Shown: positions 35,599 through 45,027, counted from the first letter of the stretch. The stretch: DNA of 64,000 bases from Streptomyces sp. ASQP_92 (GCF_025399895.1 NZ_JAODUA010000002.1:124001-188000), one strand, 5' to 3'. Program-made: numbers and translations. Notes: a model not told the origin generated them from the letters alone.

Positions 35599-36809
35599 AC
35601 ACGGTCAATGGAGTCCTCACCTGGGTCTGCGCGTTCGGCGGGATCGCCGCCTTCGGCTACCGTCTCCCGGATCTGCTGCGCAGGAGGCAGGACGTCGCCC
35701 TGTGGGCGCTGTGTGTCTACTTCCTGTGTTCCGGGATCAGTTTCCTGGTCGACCTGGACGCGCTGCGGGTGCACATCTCCGCGCTGTTCGGACTGCCCAA
35801 CATCACGTCGCTGATCGTCCAGGTCGCCGTCGTCGTCCTCACCGCGGCCCAGCAGGTCGTCCTCGTGTACTGGTCGTCGCCGCCCGAGGAGGCCCGCCAC
35901 CGGGCCCGGCGCCGGGTGCTGTTCTTCGGCGCCGCCCTGTGCGTCCTGGTGGTGGCGTCCCTCGCCGTCAGCCCGGTCGCCAGCGCCAAAACGGCCACCT
36001 CCACCATCCTGCTCAGCATCCAGGACGGCCAGTACGCGCTGTACATGTCGTTCTATCTCGTCATGTGCGGTGTGGGGCAGTTCGAGACGGTCCGGCTCTC
36101 GCTGCGCTTCACCAAGATGGCCAACCGGCAGTGGCTCAAGGTCGGCATGCGCACGGTGACCGTCGGCGCGAGCCTGATCCTGGTCTACTGCGTCACCCGC
36201 AGCATCCAGATCGCCGGGACCCGGCTGCACTACGACGCCTCGGCCCTCGACCCGATCCAGTGGTCGTGCGGCACCATCGGAGCCCTGCTCCAGATCACCG
36301 GCTGGACCATCCCGTCCTGGGGCATCCATCTCACCCGCGCCGCGGGCTGGCTGCGCAGCTACCGCTCCTATCTGCGGCTGCGCCCCCTGTGGTGGGCGCT
36401 CTACCAGGCCTCCCCGGACATCGCGCTCGACCCGCCCCGGTCCTGGGCGCGCGACCTAGTCCCGCCGCGCGACCCGCACTACAGCCTCTACCGGCGGGTC
36501 ATCGAGATACGCGACGGCCAGCTGATGCTCCGCACCTCGCTCTCACTCGCCGACTTCTCGCGGGTGGCCCGCTCGCTGGGCCTGCCCCAGGACCCGACCT
36601 CTCCCCTCGGTGAGGCGCTCCAGGTGCGGGCCGTCCTGGACCGTCCGGCCGAGGAGCGGGACGAGCAGGCCGACGCCGCCGACATCCCGGCGCGACCGCC
36701 GTACGACGACTTCCGTGACGAGGTGGAGTGGCTGACCCAGGTGGCGTCCTCGTTCACCGCGCTCACCCAGGGCCGGGCGGTGCGCGCACCCGACAGAATC
36801 CCCTCATGA
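35595..36809 (+). CDS. DUF6545 / MAB_1171c-type membrane protein
   Basis: A 404-residue protein with about seven hydrophobic segments in the first 250 residues, then a soluble C-terminal part with the conserved SPDIALDPPRSW and LYRRVIEIRDGQLMLR segments. This family has no known function and is often paired with ImmA-like metallopeptidase genes, as here. Start ATG overlaps the previous stop and its own stop overlaps the next ATG, so all three are translationally coupled. A membrane sensor or transporter role is only inference. Confidence 0.8.
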   Translation: MNTVNGVLTWVCAFGGIAAFGYRLPDLLRRRQDVALWALCVYFLCSGISFLVDLDALRVHISALFGLPNITSLIVQVAVVVLTAAQQVVLVYWSSPPEEARHRARRRVLFFGAALCVLVVASLAVSPVASAKTATSTILLSIQDGQYALYMSFYLVMCGVGQFETVRLSLRFTKMANRQWLKVGMRTVTVGASLILVYCVTRSIQIAGTRLHYDASALDPIQWSCGTIGALLQITGWTIPSWGIHLTRAAGWLRSYRSYLRLRPLWWALYQASPDIALDPPRSWARDLVPPRDPHYSLYRRVIEIRDGQLMLRTSLSLADFSRVARSLGLPQDPTSPLGEALQVRAVLDRPAEERDEQADAADIPARPPYDDFRDEVEWLTQVASSFTALTQGRAVRAPDRIPS

Positions 36810-37768
36810 CACAGCCGCCCCATCCCGCTGCCGCGCCCTCCGGCAGGGCCGCCCGCGAGACGCTGACCGGCCTGGCGCGTAAGGAAGTCGTACGTCTGGT
36901 GGCGCTGGACGCGGCACAGGGGGCGAGGGCGGCCCTGCCCGCGGTGCGCGCGCTGCTGAGAAGCGTCCCGGAGCTGTCCGCCGAGCCGGCCGCGGGGGGC
37001 GGCGAGGACAGCGACCTGCTCGCGGCACTGGCCGAACTGTGCGAAGTGATCGGCTGGATCCTCTTCGACGCGGGTTCGGACCAGGCGGCCCACCGCATGA
37101 ACACCCGGGCCCTCGCCCTCGCCGACCTCTGCGGCGACCGGGCCGTCGCCCGACTGGTGCTGCTCAACGACAGCATGCTGCACGCCCGCGCCGAACGGCC
37201 GCTGGCCGCCCTGGAGTCCGCCGCCCGGGTGGCCGGACCCCGCCCCCTGCCGACCCTGGTCGCCACCCTCGTCCTCGTGCGCCGGGCCCATGCCCTCGCC
37301 CTGCTGGGCGCGTCCCGCCCGGCCGAGCGCCTCATCTCCCGCGCCCGGAGCCGGTTCCTCGACGGCGCCTCGCCCCACGACCCGCCCTGGGCCTGGTGGA
37401 TCGACCAGGCCGAACTCACCGGCCACCACGGCTGGGTGCTGGCCAGGCTGGGCGCCCGGGACCGGGCGATCCCCCTGCTGCACGAGGCCGCCACGGCACC
37501 CGGCCCCTCCTACCGCGACCTGTTCACCGCGGAGTTGCTCCAGGCGCTGGCCGGCGCCCGGGCCTGGAGCGAGGCCGAGGACCTCATCGTGGACATCGCC
37601 CCGCGCGCCGCCGGCATCGGCTCCGCGCGTACGACCCAGACCCTCACCAGGACCGCCACCCGGCTGCGCGGATGTGCGAAGGCGCCCGCGAACCTGCGGG
37701 ACGCGGCGGTCCACCTGCTGGAGTCCGTGCCGCCGTACCCCGGCGGCCGAGGCCGTCCCTCCCGTTAG
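36806..37768 (+). CDS. Helical-repeat (TPR-like) protein
   Basis: A 320-residue, Ala/Leu/Arg-rich, all-helical protein resembling the C-terminal TPR portion of actinobacterial regulators, but without a helix-turn-helix domain. Repeating helices include SDQAAHRMNTRALALADLCGD near residue 92 and LLHEAATAPGPSYRDLFTAELLQALAG near 230. The ATG at 36806 overlaps the DUF6545 stop. It may be a protein-interaction partner for the metallopeptidase or membrane protein in the same unit. No function is assigned. Confidence 0.7.
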   Translation: MTQPPHPAAAPSGRAARETLTGLARKEVVRLVALDAAQGARAALPAVRALLRSVPELSAEPAAGGGEDSDLLAALAELCEVIGWILFDAGSDQAAHRMNTRALALADLCGDRAVARLVLLNDSMLHARAERPLAALESAARVAGPRPLPTLVATLVLVRRAHALALLGASRPAERLISRARSRFLDGASPHDPPWAWWIDQAELTGHHGWVLARLGARDRAIPLLHEAATAPGPSYRDLFTAELLQALAGARAWSEAEDLIVDIAPRAAGIGSARTTQTLTRTATRLRGCAKAPANLRDAAVHLLESVPPYPGGRGRPSR

Positions 37769-37825
37769 GGCCCGCCAGGACCGGCAGGGCACCACCCCCA
37801 TCAGAACCCGACAGACAGGGATCAC

Positions 37826-38296
37826 ATGCTGCACATCAGGGTGTCCACGCCCGCGGCCGCCGCTCTCGTGGCGGTCGTTCTTCTCCTCACGACCGGCGGG
37901 CAGGTGTCCGAGGTCGCCTACGGCAAACCGGTCGCCCCGGTGGCGCAGCAACAGACCGCCACCGGCAGCGCCTATCTGGCGACACACCTCTACTTCGGGA
38001 CGGGCCGCCACAACGGTCAACCACCCATAACCGACGAGCAGTTCATGAAGTTCGTCGCGGACGTGATCACCCCGCGCTTCCCCTCCGGGCTCACCATCCA
38101 GCAGGGCCGCGGCCAGTGGCGCGACAGGAGCGGCAGCATCAACCGGGAGATCTCCTACGAGCTGACCGTGCTCTATCCCACCCGCGAGGCCCGCGCCCAC
38201 AACCTCGACATCGAGTACATCCGCGCCCTGTACTGCTCGATGTACGGCCTGGAATCCGTCGGGCGGGCCGACGTCAACGCCCAGGCCGACTTCTGA
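37826..38296 (+). CDS. Secreted DUF3574 protein
   Basis: A 156-residue protein with a signal peptide (MLHIRVSTPAAAALVAVVLLLTTG) and a DUF3574 domain. The family pattern is evident: YFGTGRHNGQPPITDEQFMKFVADVITPRFPSGLTIQQGRGQW, then REISYELTVLYP. The family is small, usually exported, and of unknown function. It begins 57 bases after the helical-repeat gene and may belong to the same transcript, or be independent. Confidence 0.85.
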   Translation: MLHIRVSTPAAAALVAVVLLLTTGGQVSEVAYGKPVAPVAQQQTATGSAYLATHLYFGTGRHNGQPPITDEQFMKFVADVITPRFPSGLTIQQGRGQWRDRSGSINREISYELTVLYPTREARAHNLDIEYIRALYCSMYGLESVGRADVNAQADF

Positions 38297-38329
38297 CCGG
38301 TCCGGCCCCGGCCCCCGGGCGGGGGGTGC

Positions 38330-38884
38330 TCACAGTGCGAGCCGGCGTACGACGAAGACCATCGCGCCGAGCAGTACCAGGACCGCCCCCGTGATCAGGG
38401 AGTCCAGGTCCGTGACCCCGGTGAGCGCGAACCGGCGCCCGCCCGCCTGCGCCGCGCTCTCGCGGGGCGCGGCGGACGCGGCCGTCGCGCCCGTGGCACG
38501 CTCAGCGCGTGCCGGGGGGCCGGCGCCGGCCGCCGGGGAGGGGGAGTCCGGGGCACAGTCCAGTACGCCGGCGACGTCCTGACGGAAACCGCCGGGGCCA
38601 AGGACGGTGAACCGGTAGCTCTGCCCGTCGGCGACCGGGACCAGGACGGTGCGCGATCCGCCGGGCTCCACGGCGGCCGCGACACCCGCAAGACGGAAGG
38701 TGAACGGCTCGTCGCCCCCGTTGTTGGCGGTGACGGCCACACCGCCGCGGGCGCAGTCGTCCGCCGCGCTGACGGACGGCTGGGGCCCCCGCGCGGGCAG
38801 TGCCGCTCCGGTGCTCGCGACCGTCGCGACGGTCGCGAGCACAACGGCCCAGCGGGCCGCCCTCCGCTTCGGTGCGTACCTCAC
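38330..38884 (-). CDS. Secreted cell-surface protein with C-terminal membrane anchor
   Basis: A 184-residue protein with an N-terminal signal (WAVVLATVATVASTGAALP) and a C-terminal sorting-like end: FALTG at 152-156, a hydrophobic helix (SLITGAVLVLLGAMVFVV) and RR at the tail. FALTG is one change from the LAXTG signal of class E sortases in Streptomyces, so it may be anchored to the wall; otherwise it is simply membrane-bound. The ectodomain is short, with two Cys and an Ala/Pro/Ser-rich stalk. It lies after the peptide-export operon, but a hairpin separates them. Confidence 0.7.
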   Translation of the reverse strand: MRYAPKRRAARWAVVLATVATVASTGAALPARGPQPSVSAADDCARGGVAVTANNGGDEPFTFRLAGVAAAVEPGGSRTVLVPVADGQSYRFTVLGPGGFRQDVAGVLDCAPDSPSPAAGAGPPARAERATGATAASAAPRESAAQAGGRRFALTGVTDLDSLITGAVLVLLGAMVFVVRRLAL

Positions 38885-38938
38885 AAGGAGCCCTTCGGGC
38901 CGGGCGCGACAGGGGGACGTCCTCCAGTACGCGACCGA

Positions 38939-38965
38939 GCCGCCCGGTGTTCAACGCCGGGCGGC
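38939..38965 (-). terminator. Hairpin ending the peptide-export operon
   Basis: GCCGCCCGG and CCGGGCGGC form a 9-bp perfect stem with a 9-base loop, about 45 bases after the last export gene stop. Confidence 0.65.
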
Positions 38966-39008
38966 GGAGCATGAGTTGGGGTGAAGAGGGTCCCTCGTCA
39001 CACGCTGC

Positions 39009-41858
39009 TCAACGCAGTTGGCGGCGGACCAGTTCGTGCAGGCGCCCGTGGGGGTCGGCGAGGAGTTCGGCGGGCGGCCCCTGCTGGACGATGCGGCCCT
39101 CGGACATGACGATCACCCGGTCCGCGTCCAGGACGGTGGAGAGGCGGTGGGCGATCACGAAACGGGTCGCCCTGAGGGCCTTGGTGCTCTCGATCACCGT
39201 GCGCTGGGTCTCGTTGTCCAGGGCGCTGGTCGCCTCGTCGAGGAAGAGGACGCGCGGGCGCCGCACCAGTGCCTGGGCGATCATCAGGCGCTGGCGCTGG
39301 CCGCCCGAGATGGCGCCGCCGCCGGAGATCATGGTGTGCAGGCCCATCGGCATCCGCTTGATGTCCTCGGCGAGACCCGCCATCGCCACGGCCTCCCACA
39401 CCTCCTCCTGGCTGTACACCTCGGCCCCGCAGACGCAGTCCAGGATCGACCCGGTGAGCGGCTGGGCGTTCTGGAGCACCACCCCGCACTGGCGGCGCAC
39501 GGCCGCCCGGTCGAGGGCCGCCAGATCCTGGCCGTCGTACAGGACGCTGCCGGAGACCGGGTCGTCGAAGCCGATGAGCAGCCTCAGCAGGGTCGACTTG
39601 CCGCAGCCGCTGGGCCCGACGACCGCCACGAACTCGCCCGGCGCCACCTTCAGCGACACGTCGTCCAGGACCAGCGGACCGTCGTCGCCGTAGCGGAACG
39701 ACACACCCCGCGCCTCGATCTCCCCGGTGAGCTCACCGGGCCGGGTACCGGCCCCGCGCACCTCGGGCGCCTCGTCCAGGACCGGCTTGATCTGCTCGAA
39801 CAGGGGCAGCACCGCGGCCGCCGAGACGAAGGCGCCGGTCAGTTGCGTGACGGCGGTGAGCAGCATCGTCACGGCCGTGTTGAAGGTCAGGAAGGCGCTC
39901 GCCGACAGCGTGCCGCGGGCGGGACCGGCGAGGAGGACGAACATGAGGAGCGAACACAGCGGCAGATAGACGGAGTTGAGGACCGTCGTCAGGTTCGTGA
40001 TCCGGCCCGCCCGCTGTTGCAGCTCACGGCTGCGGGCGAACTCCGCCGCCCACGCCCCGTACGCGAAGCTCTCCGCCGCCGCGACCCGCAGCTTGGGCAG
40101 ACCGCGCAGGGTCTGGAACGCCTGGTTGTTCAGCTTGTTGCCCAGCTCGACCAGGCGGCGCTGCCAGCGCAGCTCCCACATCCCGAGGGTGAGGAAGACG
40201 GCGACGATGACGATCAGCAGGGCCACGGTCACCAGCGCCAGCGGCACACTGAAGCACAGCAGCAGGACGAGGTTCATCACACCGACCGTGCCCGCCTGCA
40301 CAACGACCGGCCCGATGCCCGAAAGGACCCGCCGGATCGCGCTCACGCCCATCGCCGCACTGGCCAGCTCACCGGTGGAGCGCCCGGCGAAGAACCGGGT
40401 GGGCAGGCTCAAAAGCCGGTCCCAGACGGCGGGTTGCAGGGTGCTCTCGATCCGTCCCTCCATCCGCAGCACGGTGAGGTTCTGGAGCAGCATGAACGAG
40501 GCGGAGACGATGCCGGTCACGACCACGGCCAGCGAGACCTGCACGATGAGGCCGCTCTGGGCGCGCGGCACATACACGCCGAGGACCTGTCCGGTCGCGA
40601 TCGGCACCAGCGCGCCGAGCGCCACCGTCACCAGGGCCGCGAGCAGCAGCCGGCGTACGTCGGCGCGGGTGCCGCGCAGGCTGAACCGGAGCAGGCCCCA
40701 CGTGCTCAGCGGCTGGTCCGGCAGCGGCCGGTAGAGCATGACGGCGCGCCCCTCGAACTCCTCGGCGTTGCCGGCGTCCACCCGGGTGCGCCGACCGGAG
40801 AGCGGATGCACCGCCTCGTACCCGCCGCGCCGCCACAGCAGGGCGACGGGCGTGCCGCTCGCTCGCCGCCCGACCAGCGGCCCCGCGTCCTCGCGCCACC
40901 AGCGCCCGGCGAGCCGGATGGGCCGGGTACGGATCCGGGAGGCCATCGCGACCCGCTCCACCGGATCGACGCGGTCGCCGGCCGCGCCGTCGAGGGACGG
41001 GTCCGCGAGCGTGATCCCGGCCGCGTCCGCGACCAGCCGGCAGGCCGCGTAGGTCGCGTCGTCGGCGGAACCCGCGGTGCGCGCGGGCGCCTTGCGGGTG
41101 CGCCCGATGGAGGTGAGCAGAGCGCGGTCGGCCTCCTCGCGGACGGCCTCACCCGCCTTGATCCCGGCCGCCGTACGGTCCTCGTGGGCCCGCTCCACGC
41201 GCTCGATCCAGCGGTCGAGGGCGGAGAGCAGCCGGTACTGCCGGTTGACCATGCCCTGCCACAGGGCCCCGTCGACGAGCAGGTCACCGGCTGCCTCGGC
41301 ACTGAACGCAGCGCCGTACTGCACACTGCCCGGTGCCACCGGAAGCCACAGGATGTCGTCGTCGGCCACCGACTCGTCGGGCGCGGTCCGCCCGTCCAGC
41401 GGCGCCTCGAACAGAACCCGTTGGCCGCGCCCGACGCCCAGCGAGAAGGCGTGTTCCACCAGGCTGAGGGCCGCGTCCCCGGAGTCGTACCGGCTCGGGT
41501 GGGCGGCCCCGTACCCGTCGTAGTGCGGTTCGCGGTACAGCTCGCGCAGCGGAATGCGGCGCAGTACGCACTCCCGCAGGGGCCGCCCCACCAGCGTGTG
41601 CCGAGGGCCCTCGACGGGGCCGAGCAGCAGGGTGCCCGGTTCGAGCCGGCCCAGGAAGTGCCAGTGCCCCTGCTCCGCCGCGTCCACCGCGAACAGGTCC
41701 AGCGCTCCGCCAACCACGAGCCACAGCACCTGGGGGCCCTCCAGGGAGAAGCCTCCGGTGCCGGTGCAGTCGATGGGCTGCCCCAGCCCGCCGAGCGCGC
41801 CGACGACGGCGTCCTGCCCGGAGGCGTCCTGGGCCGTCCACGGGTGTACGGAGGTCAC
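39009..41858 (-). CDS. NHLM/NHLP peptide export ABC transporter, permease/ATPase without peptidase
   Basis: A 949-residue protein, the second ABC half-transporter of the NHLM/NHLP system. The first 400 residues form a non-catalytic domain with a cNMP-like region (DLFAVDAAEQGHWHFLGRLEPGTLLLGP), then six membrane segments and an ATPase: Walker A VGPSGCGKSTLLRLLIGF near 700, signature ISGGQRQRLMIAQALVRRPRVLFLDEATSALD and IAHRLST. It starts with GTG directly after the stop of the peptidase-containing partner (TGAGTG), so the two are coupled and probably pair. All ATPase residues are intact. Confidence 0.92.
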   Translation of the reverse strand: MTSVHPWTAQDASGQDAVVGALGGLGQPIDCTGTGGFSLEGPQVLWLVVGGALDLFAVDAAEQGHWHFLGRLEPGTLLLGPVEGPRHTLVGRPLRECVLRRIPLRELYREPHYDGYGAAHPSRYDSGDAALSLVEHAFSLGVGRGQRVLFEAPLDGRTAPDESVADDDILWLPVAPGSVQYGAAFSAEAAGDLLVDGALWQGMVNRQYRLLSALDRWIERVERAHEDRTAAGIKAGEAVREEADRALLTSIGRTRKAPARTAGSADDATYAACRLVADAAGITLADPSLDGAAGDRVDPVERVAMASRIRTRPIRLAGRWWREDAGPLVGRRASGTPVALLWRRGGYEAVHPLSGRRTRVDAGNAEEFEGRAVMLYRPLPDQPLSTWGLLRFSLRGTRADVRRLLLAALVTVALGALVPIATGQVLGVYVPRAQSGLIVQVSLAVVVTGIVSASFMLLQNLTVLRMEGRIESTLQPAVWDRLLSLPTRFFAGRSTGELASAAMGVSAIRRVLSGIGPVVVQAGTVGVMNLVLLLCFSVPLALVTVALLIVIVAVFLTLGMWELRWQRRLVELGNKLNNQAFQTLRGLPKLRVAAAESFAYGAWAAEFARSRELQQRAGRITNLTTVLNSVYLPLCSLLMFVLLAGPARGTLSASAFLTFNTAVTMLLTAVTQLTGAFVSAAAVLPLFEQIKPVLDEAPEVRGAGTRPGELTGEIEARGVSFRYGDDGPLVLDDVSLKVAPGEFVAVVGPSGCGKSTLLRLLIGFDDPVSGSVLYDGQDLAALDRAAVRRQCGVVLQNAQPLTGSILDCVCGAEVYSQEEVWEAVAMAGLAEDIKRMPMGLHTMISGGGAISGGQRQRLMIAQALVRRPRVLFLDEATSALDNETQRTVIESTKALRATRFVIAHRLSTVLDADRVIVMSEGRIVQQGPPAELLADPHGRLHELVRRQLR

Positions 41859-44132
41859 TCAGTGCTCCCCGACCAGCTCGGCGTACGGCCCCCGGGCGGC
41901 GACGAGCTCCTCGTGGCGGCCGCGCTCCACGACGGTCCCGTGGTCGAGGACCACGATCTCGTCGCTGTCGCGCACCGTGCTCAGCCGGTGGGCGATGACG
42001 ACACAGGCGCAGCCGCGACGGCGCAGGTTGTCGATGATGGTGTGTTCGGTCTCGGCGTCCAGGGCGCTGGTGACCTCGTCCAGGACCAGGATGCTGGGCC
42101 GGCGCACCAGCGCCCGCGCGATCTCCAGGCGCTGGCGCTGGCCGCCGGAGAAGTTGCGCCCGTCCTGCTCGACCCGGCTGTGGATGCCGCCCGGCCGGCG
42201 CGCGACGACCTCGTACAGAGCCGCGTCCTTGAGAGCGGCCACCACGGCGTCGTCCGGGATCGAGGGGTCCCACAGCGCGACGTTGTCCCGCACCGTGCCC
42301 TCGAACAGGAAGACGTCCTGGTCGACGAAGGACACGGACGAGGCGAGGGCGCCGCGCGGGATGTCCTCCAGGCGCTGCCCGTCGATGCGGATGGTGCCCT
42401 CCCACGGTGCGTACAGACCCGAAATGAGCCTGGAAACGGTCGACTTGCCGCTTCCCGAGCCGCCCACCAGGGCCACCTGCTGCCCCGGCCCGACCGTGAG
42501 CGAGAACCCGGAGAGCAGGGGCTTGTCGAGCGGGCTGTAGCCGAAGGTGATGCCTTCGAGGCTGACATGGCCCTTGAGACGGCGGGTGCTCGCGGCCGGC
42601 TCGCGGCGGCTGTGCAGCGCGTCCACGGGGAAGTTCTCGACGTCTTTGAGGCGGGCCACATCGGCCGCGAAGTCCTGGATCCGGCCCGCGACGCCGTTCA
42701 GCCGTGTCACCGGCGCCGTGAAGCGGGTCACCAGCGCCTGGAAGGCGACGAGCAGACCGATGGAGATGTGCCCCTCCACCGCCCGAAGCCCGCCGATCCA
42801 CAGGATGAGCGCGCTGTTGAGGGTGGCGAGCGCGGGGGCGACCACACCGAGCCAGGCGCTCGGCACCCCCAGGCGCTGCTGCTCCTCCAGGGTGGTGGCG
42901 TGCTGCCCCGCCCAGCGCCGGAAGAACCCGTTCTCACCGCCGGTGGCCTTCAGCGTCTCGATCAACTGGAGCCCGGTGTAAGCGGTGTTGGTGAGCCGCG
43001 CGCTGTCGGCGCGCAGCTTCTGCGTACGGGTGGCCCGCAGCCGGACCACGACGCGCATCGCGACCACGTTGAGCAGGGCGATACCCACCCCGATGACGGT
43101 GAGCTGGGGATCGTAGGTCCACAGCAGGGCGGCGTACAGCAGCACGACGACACCGTCCACGGCCGCCGCCGTCAGATCGCGGGCCAGCGTCTCGGCCACC
43201 GCGTCGTTGGACTGGAGCCGCTGGACGAGGTCGGCGGGGCTGCGCTGCGCGAAGAACGTGACCGGCAGCCTGAGCAGATGCCGGAAGAAGCGGGCGCTGC
43301 TGAGCGTCGAGGAGATGACGCGCCCCCGCAGGAGATTGGCCTGCTGAAGCCAGGTGAGCACGACGGTGAGGGCCACCATGGCGCCCATCGCCGCGAACAG
43401 CACGCCCAGCAAGGAAGTCTGATGGCCTATCAGGAAAAGGTCGATGTAGGTGCGGCTCAGCGCGGGCAGCGCGGCGCCGACGGCGACGAGCAGCAGACTC
43501 GCGAGCAGCGAGGCCAGCATCGTGCCCGTGGTGCCGCGCAGTCGTGCGGGCAGCGCGGCCAGCACGCCGGGCTTGCGCCCACCGGGGCGGAAGTCGGGGC
43601 CGGGCTCCAGGACCAGCACGACCCCCGTGAAGCTGGTGTCGAAGTCCTCCGACGCCACGAACCGGCGTCCCTTGTCCGGGTCGTTGATGTGCACGCCCCG
43701 GCGGCCGAGCCGACGCCCCATGCCGTCGTACACGACATAGTGGTTGAACTCCCAGAACAGGATGGCGGGCGCCTGGACCTCGGCGAGTGCGGCCGGTTCC
43801 ATCTGCATGCCCTTGGCGGTGAGGCCGTAACCGCGCGCCGCCTTCAGGACGTTGCTGGCCCGTGAGCCGTCGCGTGAGACGCCGCACGCGATGCGCAGCT
43901 CCTCCAGCGGGACATGGCGTCCGTGGTGGGCGAGGACCATGGCGAGGCAGGCGGCGCCGCACTCCAGGGCCTCCATCTGGAGGACGGTGGGGCTGTGCAC
44001 CGCCTTGGCCCGTGGAGCCCTCGGCGTTCGGCGCGCCCGCGCACGGCGCCTGCCGCCGGGCGGCTCCGCCGGGCGGCGCCGTCCGTGACCGGGGGGCGGG
44101 AGCTGGGAGGTGGAGGTGCGGGGTGCGGTCAC
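41859..44132 (-). CDS. NHLM/NHLP peptide export ABC transporter with C39 leader peptidase
   Basis: A 757-residue peptidase/permease/ATPase fusion that should cut double-glycine leaders and export the core peptide. The C39 domain has the catalytic Cys58 in QMEALECGAACLAMVLAHHG, His in FWEFNHYVVYDG and Asp in HINDPDKG. Six membrane segments follow, then Walker A VGGSGSGKSTVSRL, signature FSGGQRQRLEIARAL, Walker B ILVLDEVTSALDAETE and IAHRLST. The GTG start overlaps the adaptor stop by 4 bases (GTGA). Its obvious substrate is the GG-leader peptide encoded at the head of the operon. Confidence 0.94.
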   Translation of the reverse strand: MTAPRTSTSQLPPPGHGRRRPAEPPGGRRRARARRTPRAPRAKAVHSPTVLQMEALECGAACLAMVLAHHGRHVPLEELRIACGVSRDGSRASNVLKAARGYGLTAKGMQMEPAALAEVQAPAILFWEFNHYVVYDGMGRRLGRRGVHINDPDKGRRFVASEDFDTSFTGVVLVLEPGPDFRPGGRKPGVLAALPARLRGTTGTMLASLLASLLLVAVGAALPALSRTYIDLFLIGHQTSLLGVLFAAMGAMVALTVVLTWLQQANLLRGRVISSTLSSARFFRHLLRLPVTFFAQRSPADLVQRLQSNDAVAETLARDLTAAAVDGVVVLLYAALLWTYDPQLTVIGVGIALLNVVAMRVVVRLRATRTQKLRADSARLTNTAYTGLQLIETLKATGGENGFFRRWAGQHATTLEEQQRLGVPSAWLGVVAPALATLNSALILWIGGLRAVEGHISIGLLVAFQALVTRFTAPVTRLNGVAGRIQDFAADVARLKDVENFPVDALHSRREPAASTRRLKGHVSLEGITFGYSPLDKPLLSGFSLTVGPGQQVALVGGSGSGKSTVSRLISGLYAPWEGTIRIDGQRLEDIPRGALASSVSFVDQDVFLFEGTVRDNVALWDPSIPDDAVVAALKDAALYEVVARRPGGIHSRVEQDGRNFSGGQRQRLEIARALVRRPSILVLDEVTSALDAETEHTIIDNLRRRGCACVVIAHRLSTVRDSDEIVVLDHGTVVERGRHEELVAARGPYAELVGEH

Positions 44133-44935
44133 GGGAGCAGCCAATCGAGGGGGCGCCGGTCGGCCAGGTGGACCGTGCCGGTGGCCGGGGTCATGGAGTC
44201 GACCGCGTAGGGCGGCCCGTCCGCCGACGACCAGCGGTAGCCGGACTTCGTGCCGGGCATACGGTCGAGGCGCACCAGGACCGGCACCGGCATGCCGTCC
44301 CGCGAGAACTGTTCGGCGAGCTGGTCGTCGCCGAGGAACGCGGCGATCTGGCGGGGGGTCTGCGCCGTCCTGCCGACGGCGGCCACCGTCCCGCGCAGCA
44401 CCCCGTACCGCTCGGTCGGCACGGACTGCACGGCGAGGTCGACGGCCGCGCCGACGGGGACACCGGCCGCGCTGTCGCCGGGCACGTACACCATCACCAC
44501 CAGGGGATCGTCGGGGCCGTCCGTGCGCTCCACGCTCGCCACGTGGGCACCGGTGGCGATGACCGAGCCGATGGTGGCGGAGAGACTGGTGAGACGGCCG
44601 GCGGCGATCGCGTGGACGACCCGGTCGCCCTGGGGCGTGTGGACCTTCAGGAGCGGCGCGTTGGCCGCCAGGGTCGCGCCCTCTTGGGCGAACATCCCGG
44701 TGACCTGGCCCTCGACGGGGCTCTGGAGGATGTAACTGCCCTGCGCGTGGGTGAGGATGCCGGGTGCGTCGATCGTGGAGGAAAGGGACCCCGTCACGGC
44801 CCAGAAAGAAGCGGCCGCCATGACCAGAACGGTGATGAGAAGGACAAGTCGTCCTTGCGGGCGCGCGAAACGCACGGGCAGGTCGAGTTCTTCGGGCGAC
44901 TGCAGTTTGGAAAGGGCTTGCTGACGAAATTGCAC
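44129..44935 (-). CDS. HlyD-like adaptor of the NHLM/NHLP export system
   Basis: A 268-residue membrane-fusion-type protein. One N-terminal membrane helix (VLLITVLVMAAASFWAVTG, near residue 30-50) precedes a biotinyl-lipoyl-like domain (GSYILQSPVEGQVTGMFAQEGATLAANAPLLKVHTPQGD). It is short because Gram-positive adaptors lack the long periplasmic hairpin. It begins the transport part of the operon, after a hairpin that follows the precursor gene, and overlaps the peptidase-transporter start. It probably links the two ABC subunits or guides the peptide outward. Confidence 0.88.
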   Translation of the reverse strand: MQFRQQALSKLQSPEELDLPVRFARPQGRLVLLITVLVMAAASFWAVTGSLSSTIDAPGILTHAQGSYILQSPVEGQVTGMFAQEGATLAANAPLLKVHTPQGDRVVHAIAAGRLTSLSATIGSVIATGAHVASVERTDGPDDPLVVMVYVPGDSAAGVPVGAAVDLAVQSVPTERYGVLRGTVAAVGRTAQTPRQIAAFLGDDQLAEQFSRDGMPVPVLVRLDRMPGTKSGYRWSSADGPPYAVDSMTPATGTVHLADRRPLDWLLP

Positions 44936-44987
44936 GGAACTCTTTCCTCACCCGCGAAACATTCGCAAACCGTTGACCGTCGGCAAT

Positions 44988-45017
44988 GAGCCCCGGAACC
45001 GAGCGGTTCCGGGGCTC
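44988..45017 (-). terminator. Perfect hairpin between precursor peptide and export genes
   Basis: GAGCCCCGGAACC and its exact complement (13 bp) around loop GAGC, starting 10 bases after the precursor stop. It should cause partial termination or protect the short precursor mRNA, making precursor transcript more abundant than that of the transporter. Confidence 0.85.
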
Positions 45018-45027
45018 GTGCGCGATC

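Noticed and set aside
39018..43865. Very long open frame (1615 codons) on the plus strand opposite the peptide-export transporters
   Set aside because: It is antisense to two unmistakable ABC transporters; composition is the usual Arg/Gly/His/Gln-rich shadow of high-GC coding DNA and no domain is recognisable.
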